Source: an uncultured Armatimonadota bacterium (GTDB taxonomy: Bacteria > Armatimonadota > Fimbriimonadia > Fimbriimonadales > Fimbriimonadaceae). From it: DNA of 64,000 bases. The translations under genes were made by a program, and so were the position numbers. This document shows positions 32,521-41,628 of the stretch, one piece after another. Within the stretch, counting starts at the first letter, position 1. Every line of letters begins with the position of its first letter. Where the stretch lies: contig CAIUHP010000048.1 in NCBI GenBank assembly GCA_903899015.1, positions 1 to 64,000 on the forward strand, read 5' to 3'. The notes under the pieces are model-generated. The model did not search any database, was not told the DNA's origin, and worked only from the letters and a program-made list of their open reading frames with translations.

Positions 32521-33151
32521 ACGAAAAGGTTACACGCTCATCGAAATGATGGTGATCGTGGTGCTACTCGCTCTGTTCTCTGCATTGATTGCTCCGAACT
32601 ACATCTCGATGCGGGACGGCCAACAAAGACGCGCGCTCTATACAGGAGTTGCCGACCTTGTTGGCTCGGCCCGAGAGATGGCGATATCGAAGAGCACTAC
32701 GATGTATCTACAGATCGATGCGAACTCAAACGCCCTCGTCTTGAAGCAGGAAGACGACGCTAGCACGTACCAAAACACATCAACCGGAACCGGCACAACA
32801 AGTGACACTTTAGTGATAAATGGTCACGTTCAAAGTGCTCGGACGAAGACGAATATCGGAACTCAATCCCTCGACCATAGCAACGACAAAACCGTGAAGA
32901 CCCTACCATTAACCGCAGGAGTACAGTTTGGAAATTTCCAACTCGCTGGCACTTCCTCTGACTCCGGTAGTTGGAAGTTGCATTTCTATGCGGATGGAAC
33001 AACGGATGGCGGTGGTTTGGAATTGGTAGATCGCGGAATTACCAAGTCGGTGGTCGTGAATACCAAAGGTGGAGCTTCGCTCACTGATGGCACGCTTCCC
33101 GATACTTCTCAGGATGGATGGGTGGCAGGAGACTATGTCCATCGCCAATAG
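32504..33151 (+). CDS. gspH: Minor pseudopilin GspH-like
   Basis: 215 aa from ATG 32504 (leader MDQTHRRKG, then YTLIEMMVIVVLLALFSALIAPNY). Prepilin cleavage after Gly with Tyr at +1 and Glu5 kept. The globular part contains RRALYTGVADLVGSAREMAI, the usual start of a GspH/FimT domain, and a Ser/Thr-rich loop. The assigned letter rests on position and this domain; it could be named a FimT-like minor pilin. It overlaps gspG and gspI. Confidence 0.82.
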   Translation: MDQTHRRKGYTLIEMMVIVVLLALFSALIAPNYISMRDGQQRRALYTGVADLVGSAREMAISKSTTMYLQIDANSNALVLKQEDDASTYQNTSTGTGTTSDTLVINGHVQSARTKTNIGTQSLDHSNDKTVKTLPLTAGVQFGNFQLAGTSSDSGSWKLHFYADGTTDGGGLELVDRGITKSVVVNTKGGASLTDGTLPDTSQDGWVAGDYVHRQ

Positions 33152-33563
33152 AAAGCGATTACGAATTCGGGGATTTTCGCTGGTCGAAGCTATTGCCTCG
33201 ATCGGAATCCTGTCGATCGGAATTGTTGCGGTGATGGGAGGCCTGGGTGCAATGGCCCGTGCTGAGTCTCGAATTCGACAGGTCGAGAAGATGACCTCAC
33301 TTGCTCAGCACAAATACGACGAACTCGTTGCTACGAGTGCAAGCTTAACGGGAAACCAAAGTGGCGATTTCAGCGACCAAAACCTTCAAAACTTCAATTG
33401 GTCCGCGACGATTGACCAAACAGGAGTCACCAACCTCGTCGCTTTAACGGTGACAGTGACTTCCTCGTCCGATTCAAGTGCGAGTAGCCCCACGGGCCAT
33501 GTGAGCGGTCTTCTTTATCAACCGCCGACGACGAGCACAACCACGGCAGGAGGCGGCCAGTGA
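33135..33563 (+). CDS. gspI: Minor pseudopilin GspI-like
   Basis: 142 aa from ATG 33135 (MSIANRKRLRIRG, then FSLVEAIASIGILSIGIVAVMGGL). Glu5 is present. The helix and the following RAESRIRQVEKMTSLAQHKYDELVA fit GspI/PilV-type minor pseudopilins. The C-terminus is low-complexity Thr/Ser/Gly (TTSTTTAGGGQ). It overlaps gspH by 17 bp and gspJ by 4 bp. Expected to join the I-J-K tip complex. Confidence 0.82.
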   Translation: MSIANRKRLRIRGFSLVEAIASIGILSIGIVAVMGGLGAMARAESRIRQVEKMTSLAQHKYDELVATSASLTGNQSGDFSDQNLQNFNWSATIDQTGVTNLVALTVTVTSSSDSSASSPTGHVSGLLYQPPTTSTTTAGGGQ

Positions 33564-34384
33564 AGAACCATCGAGGATTCACTTTGCTCGAGCTGCTGAT
33601 CAGTGTAACGATCATGGTTGCAGTGCTCCTCGGTTGTGTGGAAGTGCTTAGCATTGGTATCGGTTTTAACGAGCACCTCCGAACCGGTCGCACGACCGAA
33701 ACGAATCGTCAGCAATTTGAAGAAAAGCTGACCGATTTAATTCATCGCATCTATATCGATCCGAACAGTAACACGAGCGCCCGAACTTACTTTGTGGGCC
33801 AGACTGGGATGGGAATGCCAGTTGGACAAACTGTTCAGCCCGGACAAACAATCAGCGCGACGGCCGCCAACAACACTGGAACCCGAGTTGGTGGCGCAAC
33901 TGGAGCGCCAGCGGGAGCTAGTAGTTCTAGCGGCAACTCGGACTCGCTACTGTTCACGACGATTGGAAGAAAACCATCTGCTGCGGCGCTGGCGTCCACG
34001 GATGATTTCGAAACCAACAACCAGAATTTTGGACCTCAAGGTGGAGTTGCCGAATGCAGCCTAAGTTTGAGTCCAGTTGGAGACTCCAAAGGCAAACAGG
34101 GACTTGTTTATCGTCAGCAGTTACCTGCGGACGAAGATGCCACTCAGGGTGGCTACGAGTCCATCATCGAGCCAGATATTACTCATATCACCTTCGAGTT
34201 CTTTGATGGCACGACTTGGCAAACAGGTTGGAACACATTTAATCAGACGACGCGTCAACTGCCGAATGCGATCCGTGTGACCTATGGTCTGACCAACGAA
34301 TCAGTCGACTACGTATTGATCATCGGCGTCTGGCTTAGCAACGTAACGCCACAGAGTCCGGCAACTCAAACGGGGGCAAGTTAA
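33560..34384 (+). CDS. gspJ: Minor pseudopilin GspJ-like
   Basis: 274 aa from GTG 33560 (GTGA overlap with gspI). Very short leader MKNHRG, then FTLLELLISVTIMVAVLLGC. The globular part has a Gly/Ala/Ser-rich loop in the middle and ends with ITHITFEFFDGTTWQTGW and LPNAIRVTYGL, which are characteristic of GspJ. It is 60-70 residues longer than typical, mostly owing to the low-complexity loop. It forms the tip with GspI and GspK. Confidence 0.86.
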   Translation: MKNHRGFTLLELLISVTIMVAVLLGCVEVLSIGIGFNEHLRTGRTTETNRQQFEEKLTDLIHRIYIDPNSNTSARTYFVGQTGMGMPVGQTVQPGQTISATAANNTGTRVGGATGAPAGASSSSGNSDSLLFTTIGRKPSAAALASTDDFETNNQNFGPQGGVAECSLSLSPVGDSKGKQGLVYRQQLPADEDATQGGYESIIEPDITHITFEFFDGTTWQTGWNTFNQTTRQLPNAIRVTYGLTNESVDYVLIIGVWLSNVTPQSPATQTGAS

Positions 34385-35692
34385 ATGAGAAGAGAACGCG
34401 GAACCGCATTTGTTGTGTCTCTTGCCGTCTTGGCCGCCCTGGTAGGTGTGATGGCGGCGGTAGCCTCGACGACACGCTTGGACATTAAGTCGGCTGTAAA
34501 TCGCAATGAAGTGATGAAGGCTCGAATGGCATGCAATAGTGCCATCCAGCGATACATTGCAACCGTTGCGGCTGACTACACCGGTGGCGCAACGACCACG
34601 TCGACCACGACTTCGACAACGAGTCAGCAAACCGGAGCAACGACACTTCAAGATGACTGGGCTCAGCTCGGTCAAAATGGGGACGAAAAGGTCACGGTTG
34701 GGGACACATGGTTCCGAATGCAGGTCGTGGATTCAAGCGCGTATATCAACACCGCAAACCTGAATCAGGCTTGGTTGAATAACCTGCCGGTGTCTCAGGA
34801 GCAAATTGACGCTTACTTGGATTACACATCCGCCGGAGAAACGCCACGTCCGGACGGCGGTAAAGATCAGTATTACAACGCGCTTCAAGTTCCCTACAAC
34901 GCAAAGCTTGCGCCACTGGACACGCTCGACGAACTTCTGAATATTCGATATTTCACTGCTCAATCGATTTGGCAGCCTCAAACAAATGTTGTATCGACGG
35001 TTTCTTTTGTAGCGGGAACAAATGGACAGCAGCCATCGCTAGCCGATCTCTTGACGACTTACTCGTATGCGCCAAATGTAAGACCTGGAGCTTTGGGTCA
35101 GCAACAGCCAAGGATCAATATCGCTAACGCGAATCAAGCCCAGGTTCGAGCACTCGGACTCTCTGCTCGAACCGTTAGCATTCTCTTTCCTAACCCTCCG
35201 GCTAGGCGCCCAACGTTTACGACGCTAGGCGCACTACTTCGAGTCGTAACCAACCCTCAAGATCAAAGGATTATTCTTGACAACTTCACAACTTCTGGGG
35301 CAACCAAGAGGCCGGGGCTCATCAATTTGAATACCGCATCACAAAACGTGTTGGCGACGATTCCAAACCTGACCCCAGACATGGTTCAAGCCATCATTCA
35401 GCAACAACAGCAAGGACTTACGAGCCTTTCTGGAGTGCTTAGCATTCCGGGATTCACTGGTAATGTCCTCGCTAATACTATCGACAACTTTACGGTTGAG
35501 TCTTCGACCTTCAACATTCGAGTCATAGGCTATTGCGGTTCCGCTTCAGTAGCAATGGAGGCGACGGTCGACATTATCAACAACAAACCGCAACTCGTTC
35601 GCATCTCAGAGGTTCCTTACACGGACGTAATTGGGAGATGGAATTGGAACGCAGATACATCAACTGAAACAGTACTTAAGGAGGCTTCGTGA
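34385..35692 (+). CDS. gspK: Minor pseudopilin GspK-like
   Basis: 435 aa. Leader MRRERG then TAFVVSLAVLAALVGVMAAV; Glu5 is absent, as expected for GspK tip subunits. The large globular region contains helix-hairpin-helix-like SAM-domain blocks (INLNTASQNVLATIPNLTPDMVQAI), typical of GspK. A Thr-rich stretch (TTTSTTTSTTS) is near residue 65. It starts immediately after the gspJ stop and overlaps the next gene by 4 bp. Confidence 0.88.
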   Translation: MRRERGTAFVVSLAVLAALVGVMAAVASTTRLDIKSAVNRNEVMKARMACNSAIQRYIATVAADYTGGATTTSTTTSTTSQQTGATTLQDDWAQLGQNGDEKVTVGDTWFRMQVVDSSAYINTANLNQAWLNNLPVSQEQIDAYLDYTSAGETPRPDGGKDQYYNALQVPYNAKLAPLDTLDELLNIRYFTAQSIWQPQTNVVSTVSFVAGTNGQQPSLADLLTTYSYAPNVRPGALGQQQPRINIANANQAQVRALGLSARTVSILFPNPPARRPTFTTLGALLRVVTNPQDQRIILDNFTTSGATKRPGLINLNTASQNVLATIPNLTPDMVQAIIQQQQQGLTSLSGVLSIPGFTGNVLANTIDNFTVESSTFNIRVIGYCGSASVAMEATVDIINNKPQLVRISEVPYTDVIGRWNWNADTSTETVLKEAS

Positions 35693-36966
35693 GCAAGGGC
35701 AACCCCAAGGCAGCAAACCTAGTCATTGAGTGGTCGCCCCGAGGTGTTACAACCTTCGATGGTGCCACCCGAACCACCCGGCAATTCGATACGATTCAGG
35801 CCGCTGCATCGAGCTTAGGTTCAAAGACCGCAATCGTTGCAATCTCGCGACGCATGATGTTTGTTCGAACCACACGCGTACCAGATGCTGCCATCTCGGA
35901 TGTACGCTTGGTTTTGAGCATGCGGTTAGGAGACCTCTTCCCTCTCCCACCTAGCGACTTAGCTTACGATTTTGTCCTCACTGACAATGTTGATTCAGAA
36001 GGACGTTTGGCGATCGTTACCGCAATGTCAGCTCAGGACCTGCGGAATATGCAGGAGGAGTTCCGCTCCGCTGGCATTAAAGTCGCTCAAGTTCTTCCTG
36101 TTGCGATGGGATCGGTCTTATTGGCCGAATCAGTCGGACGGACGAGTGGCGCGGTAGTGACCCGAGACAACGATGGAATCGGTATTGATATCGTTGAAGG
36201 ACATTCACTTCGTTACAGCCGAGTTAGCACGAATATCTCGAACCCGTCGGCAGAAGTTTGCCGGACTTATACTGTAGCTGGACTCCCATGTGGAGACATG
36301 ATTGCGGCAGGCGGGTTCACCTTTGCGGATGCGGATATCAATACTAAGGGCACGAGCCTCGAGTCCTTCCTCACGTCATCCAGTGATATTCCTGCCATCA
36401 ATATCGAGCTGCCGGAAGTTGTGGCGCTCAGGGCCAAGAAGGTTCGTGACCAGCGCCAGCGTATGGCAGTCGTCTTGATGATTGGAGCTTTAGGCCTCTG
36501 TGCAGTTGCCTACACCGGTTACATGTCCAAAGTCGCGGTCGTAAACGCGGCCGATCAAAAAACACAGAAAGATATTAAGGCGCTGGATGCACGTAAGAAG
36601 GCTACTCAAACAAAGGCAGCCAATCTCACGGACGCTCAGACCGCGCTTGATATCGCGTTTAAATACGGCCAGAACTATTCCGATCTAGTAACAGTAGTTG
36701 CCAACGATGTGCCGTCTGGAGTTTGGTTAGGCGGAATAAGTGTTGAACGCGGTAAACGAATGGTTCTTCGAGGCGTTGCCTTCAACAATGGCCAGGTTAA
36801 AGATTTCGTAGATAAGCTCTCTTCTGAACCTAGATTCCGCAATGTCCGGTTAGAGTTTGCTAACGACGGTTCCATTGACCTAAAGCCCGTAGTACAGTTC
36901 AGCATATCGGCATTTCCAGTAGGAAATGTTCCACTAGTCGACTTGAATCAGGTGAAGCGCAAATGA
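35689..36966 (+). CDS. gspL: GspL-like protein (PilM-type actin fold plus PilN-like segment)
   Basis: 425 aa from GTG 35689. Residues 1 to about 245 look like the PilM/GspL actin-like domain (AIVAISRRMMFVRTTRVPDA, SMRLGDLFPLPPSDLAYDFVL). One membrane helix follows (MAVVLMIGALGLCAVAYTGYM), then a coiled segment and a ferredoxin-like periplasmic domain (VPSGVWLGGISVERGKRMVLRG). It thus unites PilM and PilN roles in one chain, as GspL does. It should link the GspE motor to the periplasmic parts. Confidence 0.82.
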   Translation: MSKGNPKAANLVIEWSPRGVTTFDGATRTTRQFDTIQAAASSLGSKTAIVAISRRMMFVRTTRVPDAAISDVRLVLSMRLGDLFPLPPSDLAYDFVLTDNVDSEGRLAIVTAMSAQDLRNMQEEFRSAGIKVAQVLPVAMGSVLLAESVGRTSGAVVTRDNDGIGIDIVEGHSLRYSRVSTNISNPSAEVCRTYTVAGLPCGDMIAAGGFTFADADINTKGTSLESFLTSSSDIPAINIELPEVVALRAKKVRDQRQRMAVVLMIGALGLCAVAYTGYMSKVAVVNAADQKTQKDIKALDARKKATQTKAANLTDAQTALDIAFKYGQNYSDLVTVVANDVPSGVWLGGISVERGKRMVLRGVAFNNGQVKDFVDKLSSEPRFRNVRLEFANDGSIDLKPVVQFSISAFPVGNVPLVDLNQVKRK

Positions 36967-37571
36967 TTAATCTAAAGGACCAAGACGATCGATCATCTAG
37001 CATGGTTATGATTGGTTCGGTAGTGCTCATGGTTTGCGCAGGTCTGTTCATCGCTTTTGCGCCGGCGCCAATACCGAATCAAACAGCCGATCAAGTTCGC
37101 AAGACTAAAACGAAGGCCAACATCGAGATCAAGGATGCCCTCAAAAAGATCGATGTTGCGAAAGGTGTAATTGCTAGTCAAACGTGGCCAGGAACAGCCG
37201 AGGAAGTACTTCCCCTAGCTCTGCAAAAAGTGACATCGATGGCTCAGGCGCATCACCTGAAAATCGTTGGATTTCACCCGCAGAATGTGATCGTTGCTCC
37301 GAATATTTCGTTAATCCCTTGTGTGGTTAACGTGGATGGCCCGTTTGTAAATGTGGTTGCTTTTCAGAAGGACATCGAGTCGCCAGGTACGAACCTCGCA
37401 GTCAACCTTATGCAGTATGCGACGGCTGATCAGGAGTCAAACAAGATTACGGCAAGTATCGGCATCATCGCTTATCAACCGGTGAAAGATGCTCCGGCGG
37501 AGTCAACTACTCAACCTAAATCAGGAACAACGCCTGCTAAGCCAGCCGTGGGAGCGAAAAAGAGTGCCTAA
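36963..37571 (+). CDS. GspM/PilO-like assembly protein
   Basis: 202 aa. One N-terminal membrane helix (MVMIGSVVLMVCAGLFIAFA), a helical linker and a ferredoxin-like periplasmic part (VTSMAQAHHLKIVGFHPQNV, PCVVNVDGPFVNVVAFQKDIES). Assignment rests on position after the GspL-like gene and on this layout; sequence similarity to GspM or PilO is weak by eye. A Pro/Lys-rich tail ends it. It overlaps the previous gene by 4 bp and the next by 8 bp. Confidence 0.72.
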   Translation: MINLKDQDDRSSSMVMIGSVVLMVCAGLFIAFAPAPIPNQTADQVRKTKTKANIEIKDALKKIDVAKGVIASQTWPGTAEEVLPLALQKVTSMAQAHHLKIVGFHPQNVIVAPNISLIPCVVNVDGPFVNVVAFQKDIESPGTNLAVNLMQYATADQESNKITASIGIIAYQPVKDAPAESTTQPKSGTTPAKPAVGAKKSA

Positions 37572-38286
37572 GATCTTTGGAAAAGAAGTTCATCCGATGT
37601 TGTTGCTTGGTGCGGCCGGAGTTGCGCTCTATCTGGTCATGGGTGCGTTACAGGGCCCTGAGCCGATTGCGCAAAAACCCAAGAAGCCACCTGTTGCGGC
37701 CAAAAAGACCACCGATGTCGATTACACGAAGGAAGACTACACCGCTCAGTTCGCTTCCCTTCCCCATGGTAGTCCTAAAGATGCCTTTCGACCGTTGATT
37801 ATGAAATCGACGAGCGGTCCGGGAGCAAACCCGAGCATTGACAACTTTACTTACAGCGGAATGGCGTTGCTCAACAACGAGCCCAACGGTCTCCTTGAAA
37901 ACAGTACGACCGGCGAAGGGGACTTCGTCAAGCCGGGCCAGCGATGGCATCAACAATGGCTGGTTGTTTCTGTTTCACCAGAACAGATCGACCTTAGAAA
38001 TGATGTCGGTGAAGATACGGTTCTCAAAGTGGGTTCGAGCACTTCCGGTAGCTCGAATTCATCGGCTGCACCTGCGGCGGCGGGACCAACACCCAATGGC
38101 CCATTTAACCCGGCGGCAATGACGGGGCCAATTGGAGCACAAGATTTATCAATACAACCCGATCCAACTGGAGCCACGATGATGGGCGGCGGTAACGGAC
38201 GCACACGAGGCGGCGGACGCGGAAGAAATGGTGGTGGACGTCGCGGTGGCGGAAATGGAACTGGAGGAACGACTGATGGAAATTAA
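37564..38286 (+). CDS. GspC/PilP-like protein with Gly/Arg-rich tail
   Basis: 240 aa from GTG 37564. One membrane helix near the start (MLLLGAAGVALYLVMGAL), a Pro/Lys linker, then a small beta domain (FTYSGMALLNNEPNGLLENS, WLVVSVSPEQIDLRND) like the homology region of GspC/PilP, which contacts the secretin. The last about 35 residues are almost only Gly, Arg and Asn (GGGRGRNGGGRRGGG). The gene sits directly before the secretin gene and overlaps it by 11 bp, consistent with a secretin partner. Confidence 0.72.
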   Translation: MPKIFGKEVHPMLLLGAAGVALYLVMGALQGPEPIAQKPKKPPVAAKKTTDVDYTKEDYTAQFASLPHGSPKDAFRPLIMKSTSGPGANPSIDNFTYSGMALLNNEPNGLLENSTTGEGDFVKPGQRWHQQWLVVSVSPEQIDLRNDVGEDTVLKVGSSTSGSSNSSAAPAAAGPTPNGPFNPAAMTGPIGAQDLSIQPDPTGATMMGGGNGRTRGGGRGRNGGGRRGGGNGTGGTTDGN

Positions 38287-40777
38287 GAGATCATGGATGT
38301 GTATGGCAATGCTGCTCCCCGGACTAGCATTCGGCCAATTCTTTACTGGTAGCGGAGTCGATTCTCCTAATTCCATACGACCTTGGATGGATTTCAAGCT
38401 CAATACGAAGACGAAAATTAAGCTTGACTTCCGTGATGCAAACGTTGACAGCATTATTGGTCTCTACGAAAAGGCGTCCGGAGTCACGATTGTAAAAGAT
38501 CCAACTCTTACCGGAAAGATCACGATCACGAGTGCCAAGCCCGTAACCTTGAATGATGCATTCGCGATTCTTAAGGCGAACCTCGATTTAAAGGGTTTCG
38601 ATATTACTAAGGATGGCAACTTCCTGGTTATCAAGAATCGAACACAAGGTGGTCCTGGTGGCGGACGCAACGGTGGGGGAATAGATTTCTCATCCATGAT
38701 GGGCGGCGGCGCTGGTGGCGATCAGGGCAACAACGTCAACCTGAAGGTCTATCCAATCAACTTCGCAAACGCGGCTCAGCTTGCAAAGGTCGTAAACGAC
38801 GTTTACTCAGGCAATTCGCTAAGCCCCTTCGGTGGCGGCGGCAATCCCTTTGGTGGTGGAGGACGATTCGGTGGCGGTGGCGGTGGGGGGCAGTTCGGTG
38901 GCCGAGGCGGAGCTGCTCAGTTTGGCGGCAACAACAACACGGCCAACATGATGCGCCAGATGTTTGGAGGCGGCCAAAACCAACCGGTCGTGAAAGCATC
39001 GTCGGACGACTATACGAACTCCGTCATTATCAGCGCCACCGACAAAGATCAGCGCCAGGTGGGAGACTTAATTAAGCAGCTCGACAAGAACTCCGAAGAG
39101 CCGCTGAAGCCTCATGTCTTTGCTCTCAAATATGCGTCTGTGAACGACGTTCAGCCAGTTGTGCTCAACGTTCTCCAGACGAATGCGCCTAAGGGCAAAT
39201 TTGGCTCAGGACCACAGTCTCTGCAGTCAACATTCCAGAACGCACTTCGAATTGGTACGGGGCAAGCTGCTTCGGGACCCGTTGTATCGGATTTGCGAAC
39301 GAACTCTCTTGTCGTCACGACCACGCCGGCAAACCTCCAAATCGTTGATAAGCTGATTAGCACTTTAGACCAGCCAGTTGTTTTCCAAAGCACGACACTT
39401 GTTGTTCCTCTTGAAAACGCCCGCGCAGATACGGTTGCTAACCTTTTCTTGCAAGCATTTGGCCAAAGGCAAGGAACGACGACTTCCGCAGCTAATCGCA
39501 ATACATTCAGTGGAGCGAATACAAGTAGCAACTCTTCGGTAAATGGCCGAACAACTGGTGCCGGTGGTGCTGGCGGCGCTGCACGTCCAGGTGGAGACAT
39601 TGGAGTAGGTGATAACGGATTGGCGCAAAACGCGCTACCGATTAACCTCCAAGATCCAAATGCTGGAAGTGGGGACTTGCTCACATCCATTGGAGTCGTC
39701 CAAGGATTTGGCGGCGGCGGCGGCGGTGGTCGAGGCGGCTTCGGTGGTGCTTTCGGTGGAGGCGGTGGTGCCCAAGCTGGTACCCAAAACTCAGTAACTC
39801 AAACCCGAGACGCTTCAGGTCAGATCGTCAACCTTCGAGATTTGACTGGAAACGTAACCGTGATTCCGAATATGGATTCGAACTCGCTCATCGTGGTAAC
39901 CACTCCCGAAAATCGAGAGATCATTCAGAACATCCTCAAGCAACTTGATAAAGTTCCTCAGCAAGTCATGATCCAAACGATCATTGTTGAGGCGACCATC
40001 GGAAAAGCTGAGCAGTTCGGTCTTGAGTGGAAGTACTCGCACCAGAAAGGCAAGACGACGAACACGGGTGGCGACACGTTCGGGCTCGCTGGAGCAAATC
40101 CAGCGTTGCAAGGCTTTACGTACACCTTGACCGGCGGAGACGTGACCGGCTTCTTCAACATGCTGCAGACGGATACGAAGTTTCAAGTTCTCTCAACCCC
40201 GAGGATCTTTACTTCGAACAACACTCAAGCTCAAATCAATATCAGTCAGAGCATTCCGTACATTGTTAGCACCATTCAGAACACGAACGGGACCAACAGC
40301 TTCAACTATGCCTTCCAAGACGTCGGTATCGTTCTGACGGTAACTCCCCGAATTACAAGCAACGGCTACGTAAACATGGATGTAACCCAGACGGCCAATG
40401 ACCTCCAGGGCTACACCAACTTTAATGCTCCGATCGTGAACCAGAGACAGGCTGATACGACGGTTTCAGTGAAGGACGGAGAAACAATTGTTCTTGGTGG
40501 CATTATGCAGAGCCAAGTTACCGCGACGGTGAACAAGATTCCTCTGTTAGGAGATATTCCTCTCTTGGGTGAACTGTTCAAGTCCAAAACGAAGAACGTT
40601 TCGAAGACTGAGCTTCTCGTATTCCTAACGCCAACCGTTATTCGAGATCCAGCCGAGGCAAAGAAGCTCAAAGAACAGACTCAGAAAGAAATGAGCTCAA
40701 CCACTCAAGACGATTTCAATAATTTACAACCAAAGAAGGGTGGTGCAAATCCACCGGTCAAGAAAGGAGGCAATTAG
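38276..40777 (+). CDS. gspD: Type II secretion system secretin GspD
   Basis: 833 aa from ATG 38276, with GGAGG 8 nt upstream and a signal peptide (MLLPGLAFGQ). N-terminal STN/N0 domain (IKLDFRDANVDSIIGLYEK), three N-type domains, and the C-terminal secretin domain with VTPRITSNGYVNMDV, KDGETIVLGGIMQSQ and PLLGDIPLLGELFKS. Long glycine-rich runs interrupt the N domains near residues 125-235 and 480-500, unusual for GspD. It forms the outer-membrane channel. I see no lipobox and no pilotin gene nearby. Confidence 0.95.
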   Translation: MEIKRSWMCMAMLLPGLAFGQFFTGSGVDSPNSIRPWMDFKLNTKTKIKLDFRDANVDSIIGLYEKASGVTIVKDPTLTGKITITSAKPVTLNDAFAILKANLDLKGFDITKDGNFLVIKNRTQGGPGGGRNGGGIDFSSMMGGGAGGDQGNNVNLKVYPINFANAAQLAKVVNDVYSGNSLSPFGGGGNPFGGGGRFGGGGGGGQFGGRGGAAQFGGNNNTANMMRQMFGGGQNQPVVKASSDDYTNSVIISATDKDQRQVGDLIKQLDKNSEEPLKPHVFALKYASVNDVQPVVLNVLQTNAPKGKFGSGPQSLQSTFQNALRIGTGQAASGPVVSDLRTNSLVVTTTPANLQIVDKLISTLDQPVVFQSTTLVVPLENARADTVANLFLQAFGQRQGTTTSAANRNTFSGANTSSNSSVNGRTTGAGGAGGAARPGGDIGVGDNGLAQNALPINLQDPNAGSGDLLTSIGVVQGFGGGGGGGRGGFGGAFGGGGGAQAGTQNSVTQTRDASGQIVNLRDLTGNVTVIPNMDSNSLIVVTTPENREIIQNILKQLDKVPQQVMIQTIIVEATIGKAEQFGLEWKYSHQKGKTTNTGGDTFGLAGANPALQGFTYTLTGGDVTGFFNMLQTDTKFQVLSTPRIFTSNNTQAQINISQSIPYIVSTIQNTNGTNSFNYAFQDVGIVLTVTPRITSNGYVNMDVTQTANDLQGYTNFNAPIVNQRQADTTVSVKDGETIVLGGIMQSQVTATVNKIPLLGDIPLLGELFKSKTKNVSKTELLVFLTPTVIRDPAEAKKLKEQTQKEMSSTTQDDFNNLQPKKGGANPPVKKGGN

Positions 40778-40781
40778 CGTA

Positions 40782-41489
40782 ATGTTTCTCAAAAAATTAG
40801 TAGTAATCGTAGCAGTCGCTGCTCTCGTGGGCAGCGCAATGGCACAGGGCGGCGGCGGCGGTCGTGGCCAGAGAGGCGGTGGACGTGGCGGTAACCCCAA
40901 TAGTCCAATGTCGTTGATCAATCGAGCAGACGTTCAGAAGGATCTCGGAATCACCGAAGATCAGAAGACCAAGCTCACTGAGATTCGAACCAACTCACGA
41001 CAGAAGATGACGGATGCGCGAACCGCTGCTGGAGATGACCAGGCAGCAATGAGAGCAGCCATGACCAAGGTAAACGAGGAAGTCACGAAGGAGCAGCTCG
41101 CTGTTCTCACAGCTGACCAGCAGAAGCGACTTACCGAGATCTTCATTCAGGTTCGGGGCACTCAAGCTGTTCTAAATGCCGACATCCAGAAAGCTCTGGA
41201 GGTTACTGATGACCAGAAGACCAAGATAGCTGACCTTCTAAAGAGACAGCAACAGGCCAACCAGGAGATTCAGGCTAAGGTTCGCGATCAGTCGATCGAT
41301 CAGGCTGAGGCTCGAACTGAAATGCAGAAGAACACCAAGGTTCTTGGCGAAGAGGTCGACAAGGTTCTTACCGATGCTCAAAAAGCTAAGTTGAAGGAGA
41401 TGGAAGGCAAGAAGTTCGTTGCTGACGCTCCAACGGTTGGCGGCGGTGGTGCTGGTGGACGACGAGCCGCAAATGGTGGCGGTAACTAG
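40782..41489 (+). CDS. Periplasmic LTxxQ (Spy/CpxP-like) protein
   Basis: 235 aa. Signal peptide MFLKKLVVIVAVAALVGSAMAQ, a Gly/Arg-rich start (GGGRGQRGGGRGG), then two helical LTxxQ-like repeats: LGITEDQKTKLTEIRTNSRQ and VTDDQKTKIADLLKRQ, with LTADQQKRL and LTDAQKAKL. This pattern is that of Spy/CpxP-type periplasmic chaperones. It ends with another Gly-rich tail. AAGGAGG lies 11-17 nt upstream of the ATG. It is the last gene of the operon, 4 bp after gspD, followed by a strong terminator. A chaperone role for secretion is inference. Confidence 0.8.
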   Translation: MFLKKLVVIVAVAALVGSAMAQGGGGGRGQRGGGRGGNPNSPMSLINRADVQKDLGITEDQKTKLTEIRTNSRQKMTDARTAAGDDQAAMRAAMTKVNEEVTKEQLAVLTADQQKRLTEIFIQVRGTQAVLNADIQKALEVTDDQKTKIADLLKRQQQANQEIQAKVRDQSIDQAEARTEMQKNTKVLGEEVDKVLTDAQKAKLKEMEGKKFVADAPTVGGGGAGGRRAANGGGN

Positions 41490-41510
41490 GCAGTAATTGT
41501 CTAAGGTAAA

Positions 41511-41546
41511 GAGGCTGTTGCTCATTTGGGCAACAGCCTCTTTTTA
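41511..41546 (+). terminator. Intrinsic terminator closing the secretion operon
   Basis: Perfect 11-bp stem (41511-41521 with 41530-41540), 8-nt loop, then TTTTT. Confidence 0.94.
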
Positions 41547-41628
41547 CGTCTAGAGGCTGCTCCGTGCCGGGTTTTGATATCGGTTAAGGAGAAATTTAGT
41601 ATTTCCAGGCATACTTGCCAATACGAAT

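Noticed and set aside
38640-38960. Tandem DNA repeat or CRISPR-like array in the secretin gene
   Set aside because: The repetition is glycine codons (GGN) in frame with the secretin; units have no constant length and no spacers.
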